From contig OX328125.1 in assembly GCA_946811695.1 (NCBI GenBank), positions 111,747,467 through 111,811,466 on the forward strand: a stretch of DNA of 64,000 nt, written 5' to 3'. Made by a program: the position numbers and the translations under genes. This DNA comes from Gonocerus acuteangulatus. Lineage: Eukaryota > Arthropoda > Insecta > Hemiptera > Coreidae. The first letter of the stretch is position 1, and the number at the start of each line of letters is the position of its first letter. Under the pieces are notes generated by a model. That model saw nothing but the letters and a program-made list of their open reading frames with translations. It ran no database searches and was not told the origin of the DNA. This document shows, one piece after another, positions 43,746-53,000 of this stretch.

Positions 43746-43904
43746 ATACGTTCATACATCAAGGGTGTAATAACTTAAATGTTTATCCCCTTTAAATCCA
43801 AACACATATCCTATCCTTCCGAGGAAAGTGCTAAAAAGGTTAATACTATAAAAATCAAAGGTAATTGTGAAGTTTAGGGGCCTCCTTACATATTTATATT
43901 TTGT

Positions 43905-44040
43905 ATTGACTTTTCATTTTGGTCATACGTGCTTTGCGTTTCCACTTGCTACATGCACTCAAGAAGATTTCAAAACTCTCAAGCCAACTCGCTAAAATTA
44001 ATAGAATTTTATTAATTTTTGGGAGTTGGATTGACTTAAA
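43905..44040. mobile_element. interior fragment of the M1 MITE family
   Basis: TGCTTTGCGTTTCCACTTGC, GCACTCAAGAAGATTTCAAA and CCAACTCGCTAAAATTAATA match the interior of the MITEs at 20451 and 60866. Confidence 0.6.
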
Positions 44041-44194
44041 GGTTACTTTACCACCAGCAACAACCAATAGAATTGCCTATACGAATAGCCAATAGAAAAG
44101 CTAATGAGTTATACGCGTACGCCGACTCACTGTTATAATCGCTACAGATACTTCACTAGTAACTGGATGTGGCCTTCGCAAACAGACCCCAATA

Positions 44195-45043
44195 CAGTGG
44201 AACATGGATAATTCGAACTTCGATATTTCAAAATCGTCTTTAATTCGAATATTTCTCTCGGTCCCTAGAATTTAGGGGATAAACAATGTAAAAAAATCGT
44301 GGTTAATTCGAATAAAATTTTGGATAATTCGAATTTTTTACGAGTCTGTGCCTCCGCTGGGAAGTGGACAGAGAGGCGATTGATCTTAAATCTTGTAAAA
44401 ATATTCTGCCCTCGGGTAAGAAGGATAGTAAGATACGGATGTAGGGGTTCCGGGACAAGTCTTGGAGTTCTGCAAAGTGGTGGGTCGCGCTTCCTCCCTT
44501 CCAGGGGTTGTAGTTACATACACCATCCTGTCGTTTTATCCTAGAATTCCCTCCCACCATCCCTCCGATATTCATTTCTTATTCAGTTACAACTCAGTCA
44601 GCGCCTAGATCTGTTGTATTGTTTGTGCCTTGAATTTCTGGTGTACAGTGCAGCTCAGTGAGTTGTTGATTTAAGATGTCAAAGCCTAGAAGTTAAAAAA
44701 CTTTGTCAGAGAAAATAGCTGCGATTAAAGAAGTTGAAAAAGGGATAAAGAAAAAATCTGAAATTGCGAAAGACCTTTGCAATTCCTCCTAAGGCTTCAC
44801 CAACTTACCTGAAAAATGAAGAAAAAAAATTGACCATAAAAATGACTTTTTTTTTCAAAACAATAGACTTTTATTTTTACTTTTTTGATAAATTATTTAT
44901 TACTTATGTACGTAATCATCAATTCATGAAATGTTTGTTTTTCTTTAAATAAAATGTACTATTTTTTCAATTAAAATGTGAATTTTGGATAATTTGAACT
45001 TTTTTATCGGTCCCTAGGGGTTCGAATTATCCAAGTTCTACAT
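44195..45043 (+). mobile_element. Tigger/pogo MITE, 849 bp
   Basis: Left end CAGTGGAACATGGATAATTC after TA (44193-44194). The right end read inward is ATGTAGAACTTGGATAATTC. AATTCGAA words and CGGTCCCTAG are repeated in inverse near both ends, as in pogo-group elements. It keeps a remnant of the transposase N-terminus. Confidence 0.8.
44675..44830 (+). pseudogene. pogo/CENP-B-type transposase N-terminal remnant
   Basis: ATGTCAAAGCC opens MSKPRS, a stop, then KTLSEKIAAIKEVEKGIKKK, SEIAKDLCNSS, a stop, and TYLKNEEK after a shift. This is the first helix-turn-helix of pogo/Tigger transposases, the DNA-binding part. DDE domain absent. Confidence 0.7.
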
Positions 45044-45317
45044 CATCATATTCCTTTTAAGTCTGAAATCCGTTGTAATGACACAGACCCAGGCAGGGGA
45101 AATGACCAGACCTGACGGAGTATTTGGCTGTGCTTGTAGGTCAGGGAGCGGGGATAGAACTGGACGCTATCCGTTATCCTTGAAGACTTACTTCCAGTAG
45201 TTGTCAGCATCTCAGCGAGTACGGGTTGGATCTTATTCTTCTCCGTGCTAATCCATCTTCCTCAAGAGGTAAGTCGAAATGGACTACTAGATTGGCTAAT
45301 GAGAAAAACAATTCTCT

Positions 45318-45435
45318 TTTAGCACTTTCCTCCGAAGGAAAGTAGCTATTGAGGTTGCACTCATGACGGAAATATTGAAAAATTTCTTCGAATCTTTATC
45401 GATCCTACCTAGTAGACACCGAAAATGACCCCAGT

Positions 45436-45437
<2 letters not shown>
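45318..45437 (+). repeat. R130 repeat copy
   Basis: AGCACTTTCCTCCGAAGGAA to CCCCAGTTAAATA. Joins the TA tract 45438-45507. It repeats at 45720-45843, so the whole unit (R130, TA, hammerhead) is arranged in tandem at about 395 bp. Confidence 0.75.

Positions 45438-45507
<70 letters not shown>
45438..45507. repeat. (TA)n microsatellite
   Basis: About 35 TA units between R130 and the hammerhead segment. Confidence 0.95.
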
Positions 45508-45510
<3 letters not shown>

Positions 45511-45544
45511 GTATGTATGTGTTAGTATTAAATCTGTCCTGCTT

Positions 45545-45603
45545 GTTTTTACAACCCTGATGAAGGCTTGCATTTCAAGCCGAAACGTCGGCAACAATAA
45601 AAC
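45545..45603 (+). ncRNA. hammerhead ribozyme-like motif, best preserved
   Basis: GUUUU (45545-45549), CUGAUGA (45557-45563), stem II GGCUUG/CAAGCC with loop CAUUU, GAAACGUC (45582-45589), AAAAC (45599-45603). Stem I is CC/GG plus an internal loop plus GUUUU/AAAAC. Downstream ACCGAACCCCGACAATCCCT and CAACGGTCAACCATCTCC are shared with the elements at 27470, 37930 and, diverged, 14330 and 30280. Confidence 0.72.
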
Positions 45604-45719
45604 CATTTTCACGGTAAAATGTAGTTTTATTAAGTAGCAGTGACCGAACCCCGACAATCCCTACCTTGCATCATCAACGGTCAACCATCTCCTCTCAACA
45701 GTAAAGGAAACAAGTGTTT

Positions 45720-45843
45720 TTAGCACTTTCCTCCGAAGGAAAGTAGCTATTGAGGTTGCACTCATGACAGAATTTTTGAAAAATTTCTTCGGATCTTTAT
45801 CGATCCTACCTAGTAGACACCGAAAATGACCCCAGTTAAAATT
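45720..45843 (+). repeat. R130 repeat copy
   Basis: Second unit of the local tandem. It ends CCCCAGTTAAAATTTATATA. Confidence 0.75.
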
Positions 45844-46439
45844 TATATATATGCATATATTGACGCCCGTGAAAAGAACATAAATATGCTTTAGGTCCAT
45901 CCGACAAACCTATGTATTGTACTGTATAACATAAAGTCTTCTATTTCGTTCTTGGCCACCGCGAATGCGCGAACGCCAGCGGGCACTGTCGTCGCTAAAA
46001 CATATTTATGCTGAAAGAGGGTTTCCTTTCGTCAGACACAGCACCACCATCTTTCGAAGAATTAAAAACTTTTTTTTCTTGGATACTTTAACATCCTTTA
46101 TAAACCTTATAATATAAATAAATGAAAAAATATTGATTTGTAGATTATTTATAATTTGTAGAAAATGGCTTTGATTTCGACCATACAATGTCCCCCTTAA
46201 TCCTGGACCAGTGAATGGTGGAGGCGCGTGCCCTTACAAAGCTTTCTGGAGAGTTAATGTAAGAAAGTGTGACCAATTCCCAGCCTAGTTATGACAGCTT
46301 TATCTAAAGAATTGTTCCCTTGTCAATCTTCAATTATATTTTTTCTTATCTCTGTGAATTCATTATTTACTTATACGAGGCGTTCAAAACCAGAGGAACC
46401 TATCGCACATTGTGAAAATGACGTTTGAAAATTGTGTCT
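45844..46439. other. no gene recognised
   Basis: No repeat or domain identified. Confidence 0.35.
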
Positions 46440-47095
46440 TCAAATATAAACCCACTAGCTGAATACCAGTGCTTCGTCACGACAGATAAGTAGTTATTTT
46501 ATTGCGTTAAATAATGTATCATCGAAATTAACGCTCCTATATAATTTTGTGCAGTTTATTAAAGCACAGTTCCCGTCATTACTTTATTTATCAATTGATA
46601 AGTAATCATAGCATAATTTATCTTGACACTGTGGTGCTTCGGACCAGTGTCAACAAACAGATAACCTGTCATTTATAGGTTACCGGTAACAGCGGTTTAA
46701 CCAGTATAGGTTAAAATTCGTTGTCAATAATAAATGGACGTTAAAATTTAAAAAGTTATGTTTCCAAGATATCATTTGGAAACACCCATTATATTTGCGA
46801 GCTTCACCAAGAAGTAATCTGACTGGGGATGCTGATGGGTGGGGAGGTTGTGCATGGGGTAAACTCTATGAGGGACAAAATCACAGTTTATTTCTAGTAA
46901 TTCAAGATCTGCCATCATAGTTGAAGTGAGCCGCAAATAAAAATAATATTATGAAATGGATACGGTACGTAACAGCTACCCTGTTATCGTCCTACCAACG
47001 CATGCTGTCTAGACTTGCCTGCTCTATTTAAAACAAACTCCTCTAAAAATAAATTTGAATACCAAAAAAAACTTGCTTAGCGAGTGTTTATATTC
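46440..47095 (-). mobile_element. second copy of the element at 4760-5215
   Basis: Inverse of 4760-5215 with a SINE family B tail fragment (46690-46755, AATAAATGGACGTTAAAATT) inserted. The exon-like ORF survives at 46859-46915 (MADLELLEINCDFVPHRVY), but the following GDG segment and splice donor are deleted. Confidence 0.6.
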
Positions 47096-47374
47096 TAAAG
47101 GGAGTGTCCATGGAAAATTACAAATTTTTCTGCCAACCAGTTTGGGCTGGGCGATGATAGGTCAGTGAGATTGGACCATCTGTTATGTGTCGCTATCCAT
47201 TGATTTGTTTTAAAATTAATATTGTTCTCAATACACCCTTCAGATAGCATGGCAGACTGTGCTATAACTTTTCAAACTCAATTTAAAATAAGGTTGCACT
47301 CATGAAACAATATGTTTAAAAGCCTTCATCCTACTGAGTAAATCTCGAGCAAGCACTAAAGATTTTTTCTTCTA

Positions 47375-47510
47375 GTGTCTTCGTTCATGGGTTGAATTCG
47401 GCCTCCCTGACCGTCCCTAGGCCAACCCAGCCTTTAATTAATTTAATAATGGGCACCTTGATGCTTATAACCCTAACAGTCGAAGCAGCAAGGGGCCTGT
47501 TACGGGACTG

Positions 47511-47515
<5 letters not shown>
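47375..47515 (+). mobile_element. SINE-like repeat (family C), partial
   Basis: GACCGTCCCTAGGCCAACCC and AGCCTTTAATTAATTTAATA match 34330-34410. Confidence 0.55.
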
Positions 47516-47569
<54 letters not shown>

Positions 47570-47668
47570 TTAAATTTTAGGTTAACGAATTCATCCAATT
47601 GCTTGTGAGAATGTATTGTACGAAATTTTGCGGCTTTTAAGAACAATTGTGGCCTCTAACGTGTTAAC

Positions 47669-47759
<91 letters not shown>

Positions 47760-47907
47760 CTGGTTTACACATCAATTCAACCTGATTTTTTATTTCATCA
47801 GTGGAGCTGGCTGGTCGGAAACCAGGTCCACTGATGAAATGTTTCAAGGTATAGTGGCATGTTTGATATTGGTATCTACTGTTAACACTTTCTGAATGAA
47901 TCAAACC

Positions 47908-47944
<37 letters not shown>
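47516..47944. repeat. three (TA)n tracts with a hairpin between the last two
   Basis: TA tracts at 47516-47561, 47671-47755 and 47911-47944. ATTTCATCAGTGGA (about 47791) and TCCACTGATGAAAT (about 47827) form a 14 bp inverted repeat. Confidence 0.85.
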
Positions 47945-47953
<9 letters not shown>

Positions 47954-47969
47954 ACACACACACACACAA

Positions 47970-48035
47970 TTTTCTTGCACTTCCGGATTCTGTCATGAAG
48001 TCAACCTTATAAGCGAGGGAGGAACCGCGCTTAAA
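47970..48035 (+). repeat. GGAGGAACCGCG repeat, copy 3
   Basis: GCACTTCCGGATTCTGTCAT, GAAGTCAACCTTATAAGCGA, GGGAGGAACCGCGCTT; compare 19066-19150. Confidence 0.65.
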
Positions 48036-48299
48036 ACGATTTTTCTGCATTGTGTCGAGCTAATAACGACTTTCTTTCATGTTTTTCCTTTCATTTCTAA
48101 ACATGGGGCGATTATGAACATAGCAATAATGATTGTGGTTGTGCATAAACCTTGCAAAGACGGCTCTTAAAATTGCAGTTTGAAGAGAGAGAGTCAGCTG
48201 AACAAACTGATTTAGTTCTTGACGCGGACGACAGGTGGTTGAGTCGCGGAAGATTTCTAAAGAGGTTTAAAGGATTATAGCCCGTCCAGATAGATGGAA

Positions 48300-48840
48300 T
48301 AGTTCAAATCACGCATGCGCGAAATTCTGCGGGAATTATTCCCGACGAGGCCGCCATTTGCATTAATATTGCAATGGACAGCACACTACGTGGAACTCAA
48401 TAAAAACTGATTATGTCTCGTTTAGGACTAGGGAAGGCTCAGTGAGGTCAGACAAGGGAGATAGTGTTTAATATTTATCAATACTTAGCCAAAGCTAAGA
48501 CTGAAAACAATTTAATCTATAGCCTGTTCAAATAGATGGTTAGATGGAAGGAAAAGGGCGTGGCCTATATTCCCGGTAGAAAATTGGTGGTAAAAATTCT
48601 CTCAGTCATAATCTTATCATTATGAAATATAAAACATTGTCAGCCTTAGCTTTGGCTAAATATTGATAAATATTAAACACTATCTCCTTTATCTAACCTA
48701 TCAAAGCGTTACCTAGACTTGAACGAGACATAATCAGTTTTTATTGAGTTTCACGTAGCGTTTTCTTCGCTGAAATAGAAATGCAAATGGCGGACCCGTG
48801 GGGACAAATTCCTGCCGAAGTTCGCGCATGCGCAATTGAG
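48300..48840. mobile_element. ~540 bp palindromic element
   Basis: Arms of about 205 bp (48300-48505 and 48635-48840) are inverse copies: GCGCATGCGCGAA, CCGCCATTTGCAT, AACTCAATAAAAACTGATTA, TTTAATATTTATCAATA, AGCCAAAGCTAAG. The last 60 bp of the right arm form the start of the ORF 48781-49053. Confidence 0.7.
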
Positions 48841-49053
48841 CTCCTGGGTTTATCTGAACAGGCTATAACAGCTTTCCTGGACGAAAGAGCTGATGACACT
48901 CAGACGCTTAAAAACGGAAAACGGCTGACTGATTTGGCTGACATCACAATGCATTTAAACACCATTAGCTCGTACCCTCAAGGTAAAGGAAAAACTATTG
49001 TTGAGATGATTAGTGCAATAAATCAACTGATCCGTCACGCAGGAGCTGCATAA
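48781..49053 (+). CDS. 90-residue ORF of unknown function, repeat-associated
   Basis: MQMADPWGQIPAEVRACAIE, then LLGLSEQAITAFLDERADDT, TLKNGKRLTDLADITMHLN and a C-terminus QLIRHAGAA. Mostly helical in appearance; no known domain recognised. Its first 20 codons are the palindrome arm. Its last codons and stop (CGTCACGCAGGAGCTGCATA) are a block that recurs at 10470 (same strand, RHAGAA-stop), 5307-5327 (minus, RHAGAV-stop) and, diverged, at 2960-2990 and 6095-6120. It is either a real mobile-element ORF whose 3' end is scattered through the window, or a chance frame across two repeats. Signals for transcription were not seen. Confidence 0.35.
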   Translation: MQMADPWGQIPAEVRACAIELLGLSEQAITAFLDERADDTQTLKNGKRLTDLADITMHLNTISSYPQGKGKTIVEMISAINQLIRHAGAA

Positions 49054-49194
49054 TTAAGCACATATCTCAGAATTTTGGGTGATCAATTTTTGTTCTTTGG
49101 TCACTATGAATTGTATCCGGATGACCATTCACAGGGTGTTTGCTCCACACGTGGTCATTGTAAGGGACAGTTCGCCTTGGTACGGAACATAGTT

Positions 49195-49659
49195 ATATTA
49201 TCTACTTGCTGTTACCCACTGTGCCATGCTACACCTACTTTCTGTCTATGACTCTCCCCGTATCAAGATCTACTTGATACCTAGTTGTCTATAACCAGTT
49301 ACGAAAATCGGTCAAACGATGTGAATTTGTTTTAGTTCATAATGATAGCGGCAGAGGCCAGCACAGCAGCACTTCATCTAACAGCCGACAGAGGCCAATA
49401 GTAGTCGATCCAAAATGGCCGTCACAATCTGAATGGTTCAGTGTAGCCAATTGTTCTTGAACAAAACTTTTGACCTTTTGACAAAATTTTGAAATTTGAC
49501 TATTACGACCTAGCCTAGGAGATTTCTCGTATCAAGACCTACCTGTGTGCCAAGTTTGGTCAATATCGGTCAAACGGTGTAGATTTGTATAAGGAACAAA
49601 CAAACAAAGAAATAAATAAACAGAAAAACAGACAGACACGTGATTTATATATATATAGA
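49195..49659 (-). mobile_element. short non-autonomous Helitron
   Basis: Minus strand begins TCTATATATATATAAATCAC, contains TTATACAAATCTACACCGTT and CCGATATTGACCAAACTTGG, and ends near AAAGTAGGTGTAGCATGGCA. Both ends match the element 22008-24372. The 3' terminus is decayed (AAGTA instead of CTAGT). Confidence 0.55.
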
Positions 49660-49689
49660 AGATATAGAAGGCATTTAAGCTCCTGAAGA

Positions 49690-49935
49690 TACGCTTAAAG
49701 CGCTCTCCTCGCTCGTTTACGGATTGGACCTAGTAGACTTACCCAGGAATTTCTTATGACAAGACGCCACATATGTAACACAGAACTTACGATTAAACAT
49801 TTACTGACAGACTGGCAGAGAAGAAGCTATTACAACATACCGTATGATATGCAGGAACTCCTAAGCAATGATAGCCATTATATCAACACTATACTGACTT
49901 ACCTCAAGAATACAGGACTATACAATCTTATTTGA
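49690..49935 (+). pseudogene. LINE C-terminal fragment
   Basis: Reads FLMTRRHICNTELTIKHLLT, then YYNIPYDMQELLSNDSHYIN and TYLKNTGLYNLI before a stop. Same C-terminal region as the LINE at 41245; one Cys of the finger is lost. It lies against the left edge of the satellite. Confidence 0.7.
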
Positions 49936-50029
49936 TGAACCTCTGCAGTGTTGGCTTATAAGATATTATATTTCCATTGATACTAAGCACTATTTATAGG
50001 TGAACCCTAGGTCTAAACCATTACATAAC

Positions 50030-53000
50030 CACACACACTTCCAATACCAATAACCATGCTGATTTCCTAGAATAGCTAAGTTCAGAGGATACTGTTCTTT
50101 GTGTAATCGTCCTTGAAGCAGGACACACTTCCAACACCAATAACCATGCTGATTTCCTAGAATAGCTAAGTTCAGAGGATACTGTTCTTTGTGTAATCGT
50201 CCTTGAAGCAGGACACACTTCCAACACCAATAACCTTGGTGATTTCCTAGAATAGCTAAGTTCAGAGGATACTGTTCTTTGTGTAATCGTCCATGAAGCG
50301 GGACACACTTCCAACACCAATAACCATGCTGATTTCCTAGAATAGCTAAGTTCAGAGGATACTGTTCTTTGTGTAATCGTCCTTGAAGCGGGACACACTT
50401 CCAACACCAATAACCATGCTGATTTCCTAGAATAGCTAAGTTCAGAGGATACTGTTCTTTGTGTAATCGCCATTGAAGCGGGACACACTTCCAACACCAA
50501 TAACCATGCTGATTTCCTAGAATAGCTAAGTTCAGAGGATACTGTTCTTTGTGTAATCGTCCTTGAAGCGGGACACACTTCCAACACCAATAACCATGCT
50601 GATTTCCTAGAATAGCTAAGTTCAGAGGATACTGTTCTTTGTGTAATCGCCATTGAAGCGGGACACACTTCCAACACCAATACCCATGCTGATTTCCTAG
50701 AATAGCTAAGTTCAGAGGATACTGTTCTTTGTGTAATCGTCCTTGAAGCGGAACACACTTCCAACACCAATAACCATGCTGATTTCCTAGAATAGCTAAG
50801 TTCAGAGGATACTGTTCTTTGTGTAATCGCCATTGAAGCAGGACACACTTCCAAAACCAATAACCATGCTGATTTCCTAGAATAGCTAAGTTCAGAGGAT
50901 ACTGTTCTTTGTGTAATCGTCCTTGAAGCGGAACACACTTCCAACACCAATAACCATGCTGATTTCCTAGAATAGCTAAGTTCAGAGGATACTGTTCTTT
51001 GTGTAATCGTCCTTGAAGCGGGACACACTTCCAACACCAATAACCATGCTGATTTCCTAGAATAGCTAAGTTCAGAGGATACTGTTCTTTGTGTAATCGC
51101 CATTGAAGCAGGACACACTTCCAAAACCAATAACCATGCTGATTTCCCAGAAAAGCTAAGTTCAGAGGATACTGTTCTTTGTGTAATCGCCATTGAAGCG
51201 GGACACACTTCCAACACCAATAACCATGCTGATTTCCTAGAATAGATAAGTTCAGAGGATACTGTTCTTTGTGTAATCGTCCTTGGAGCGGGACACACTT
51301 CCAAAACCAATAACCATGCTGATTTCCTAGAATAGCTAAGTTCAGAGGATACTGTTCTTTGTGTAATCGTCCTTGAAGCGGGACACACTTCCAACACCAA
51401 TAACCATGCTGATTTCCTAGAATAGCTAAGTTCAGAGGATACTGTTCTTTGTGTAATCGCCATTGAAGCGGGACACACTTCCAACACCAATAACCATGCT
51501 GATTTCCTAGAATAGCTAAGTTCAGAGGATACTGTTCTTTGTGTAATCGTCCTTGAAGCAGGACACACTTCCAACACCAATAACCATGCTGATTTCCTAG
51601 AATAGCTAAGTTCAGAGGATACTGTTCTTTGTGTAATCGCCATTGAAGCGGGACACACTTCCAACACCAATAACCATGCTGATTTCCTAGAATAGCTAAG
51701 TTCAGAGGATACTGTTCTTTGTGTAATCGCCATTGAAGCGGGACACACTTCCAACACCAATTAACCTTGCTGATTTCCTAGAATAGCTAAGTTCAGAGGA
51801 TACTGTTCATTGTGTAATCGCCATTAAAGCGGGACACACTTCCAACACCAATAACCATGCTGATTTCCTAGAATAGCTAAGTTCAGAGGATACTGTTCTT
51901 TGTGTAATCGCCATTGAAGCGGGACACACTTCCAACACCAATAACCATGCTGATTTCCTAGAATAGCTAAGTTCAGAGGATACTGTTCTTTGTGTAATCG
52001 CCATTGAAGCGGGACACACTTCCAACACCACTAACCATGCTGATTTCCTAGAATAGCTATGTTCAGAGGATACTGTTCTTTGTGTAATCGTCCTTGAAGC
52101 GGGACACACTTCCAACACCAATAACCATGCTGATTTCCTAGAATAGCTAAGTTCAGAGGATACTGTTCTTTGTGTAATCGCCATTGAAGCGGGACACACT
52201 TCCAACACCAATAACCATGCTGATTTCCTAGAATAGCTAAGTACAGAGGATACTGTTCTTTGTGTAATCGTCCTTGAAGCGGGACACACTTTCAACACCA
52301 ATAACCATGCTGATTTCCTAGAATAGCTAAGTTCAGAGGATACTGTTCTTTGTGTAATCGCCATTGAAGCGGGACACACTTCCAACACCAATAACCATGC
52401 TGATTTCCTAGAATAGCTAAGTTCAGAGGATACTGTTCTTTGTGTAATCGCCATTGAAGCGGATCACACTTCCAACACCAATAACCATGCTGATTTCCTA
52501 GAATAGCTAAGTTCAGAGGATACTGTTCTTTGTGTAATCGCCCTTGAAGCGGGAGACACTTCCAACACCATTAACCATGCTGATTTCCTACAATAGCTAA
52601 GTTCAGAGGATACTGTTCTTTGTGTAATCGTCCTTGAAGCGGGACACACGTCCAACACCAATAACCATGCTGATTTCCTAGAATAGCTAAGTTCAGAGGA
52701 TACTGTTCTTTGTGTAATCGTCCTTGAAGCGGAACACACTTCCAACACCAATAACCATGCTGATTTCCTAGAATAGCTAAGTTCAGAGGATACTGTTCTT
52801 TGTGTAATCGTCCTTGACGCGGGACACACGTCCAACACCAATAACCATGCTGATTTCCTAGAATAGCTAAGTTCAGAGGATACTGTTCTTTGTGTAATCG
52901 TCCTTGAAGCGGGACACACTTCCAACACCAATAACCATGCTGATTTCCTAGAATAGCTAAGTTCAGAGGATACTGTTCTTTGTGTAATCGCCATTGAAGC

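Noticed and set aside
45661..45900. 79-codon minus ORF with a peptide conserved at 11497-11623
   Set aside because: The shared peptide follows from the shared R130 DNA; frames are disrupted in other copies and it runs opposite to the ribozyme.
47790..47842. CUGAUGA in the hairpin between TA tracts
   Set aside because: It lies within a simple 14 bp inverted repeat; GAAA and stem II are absent.
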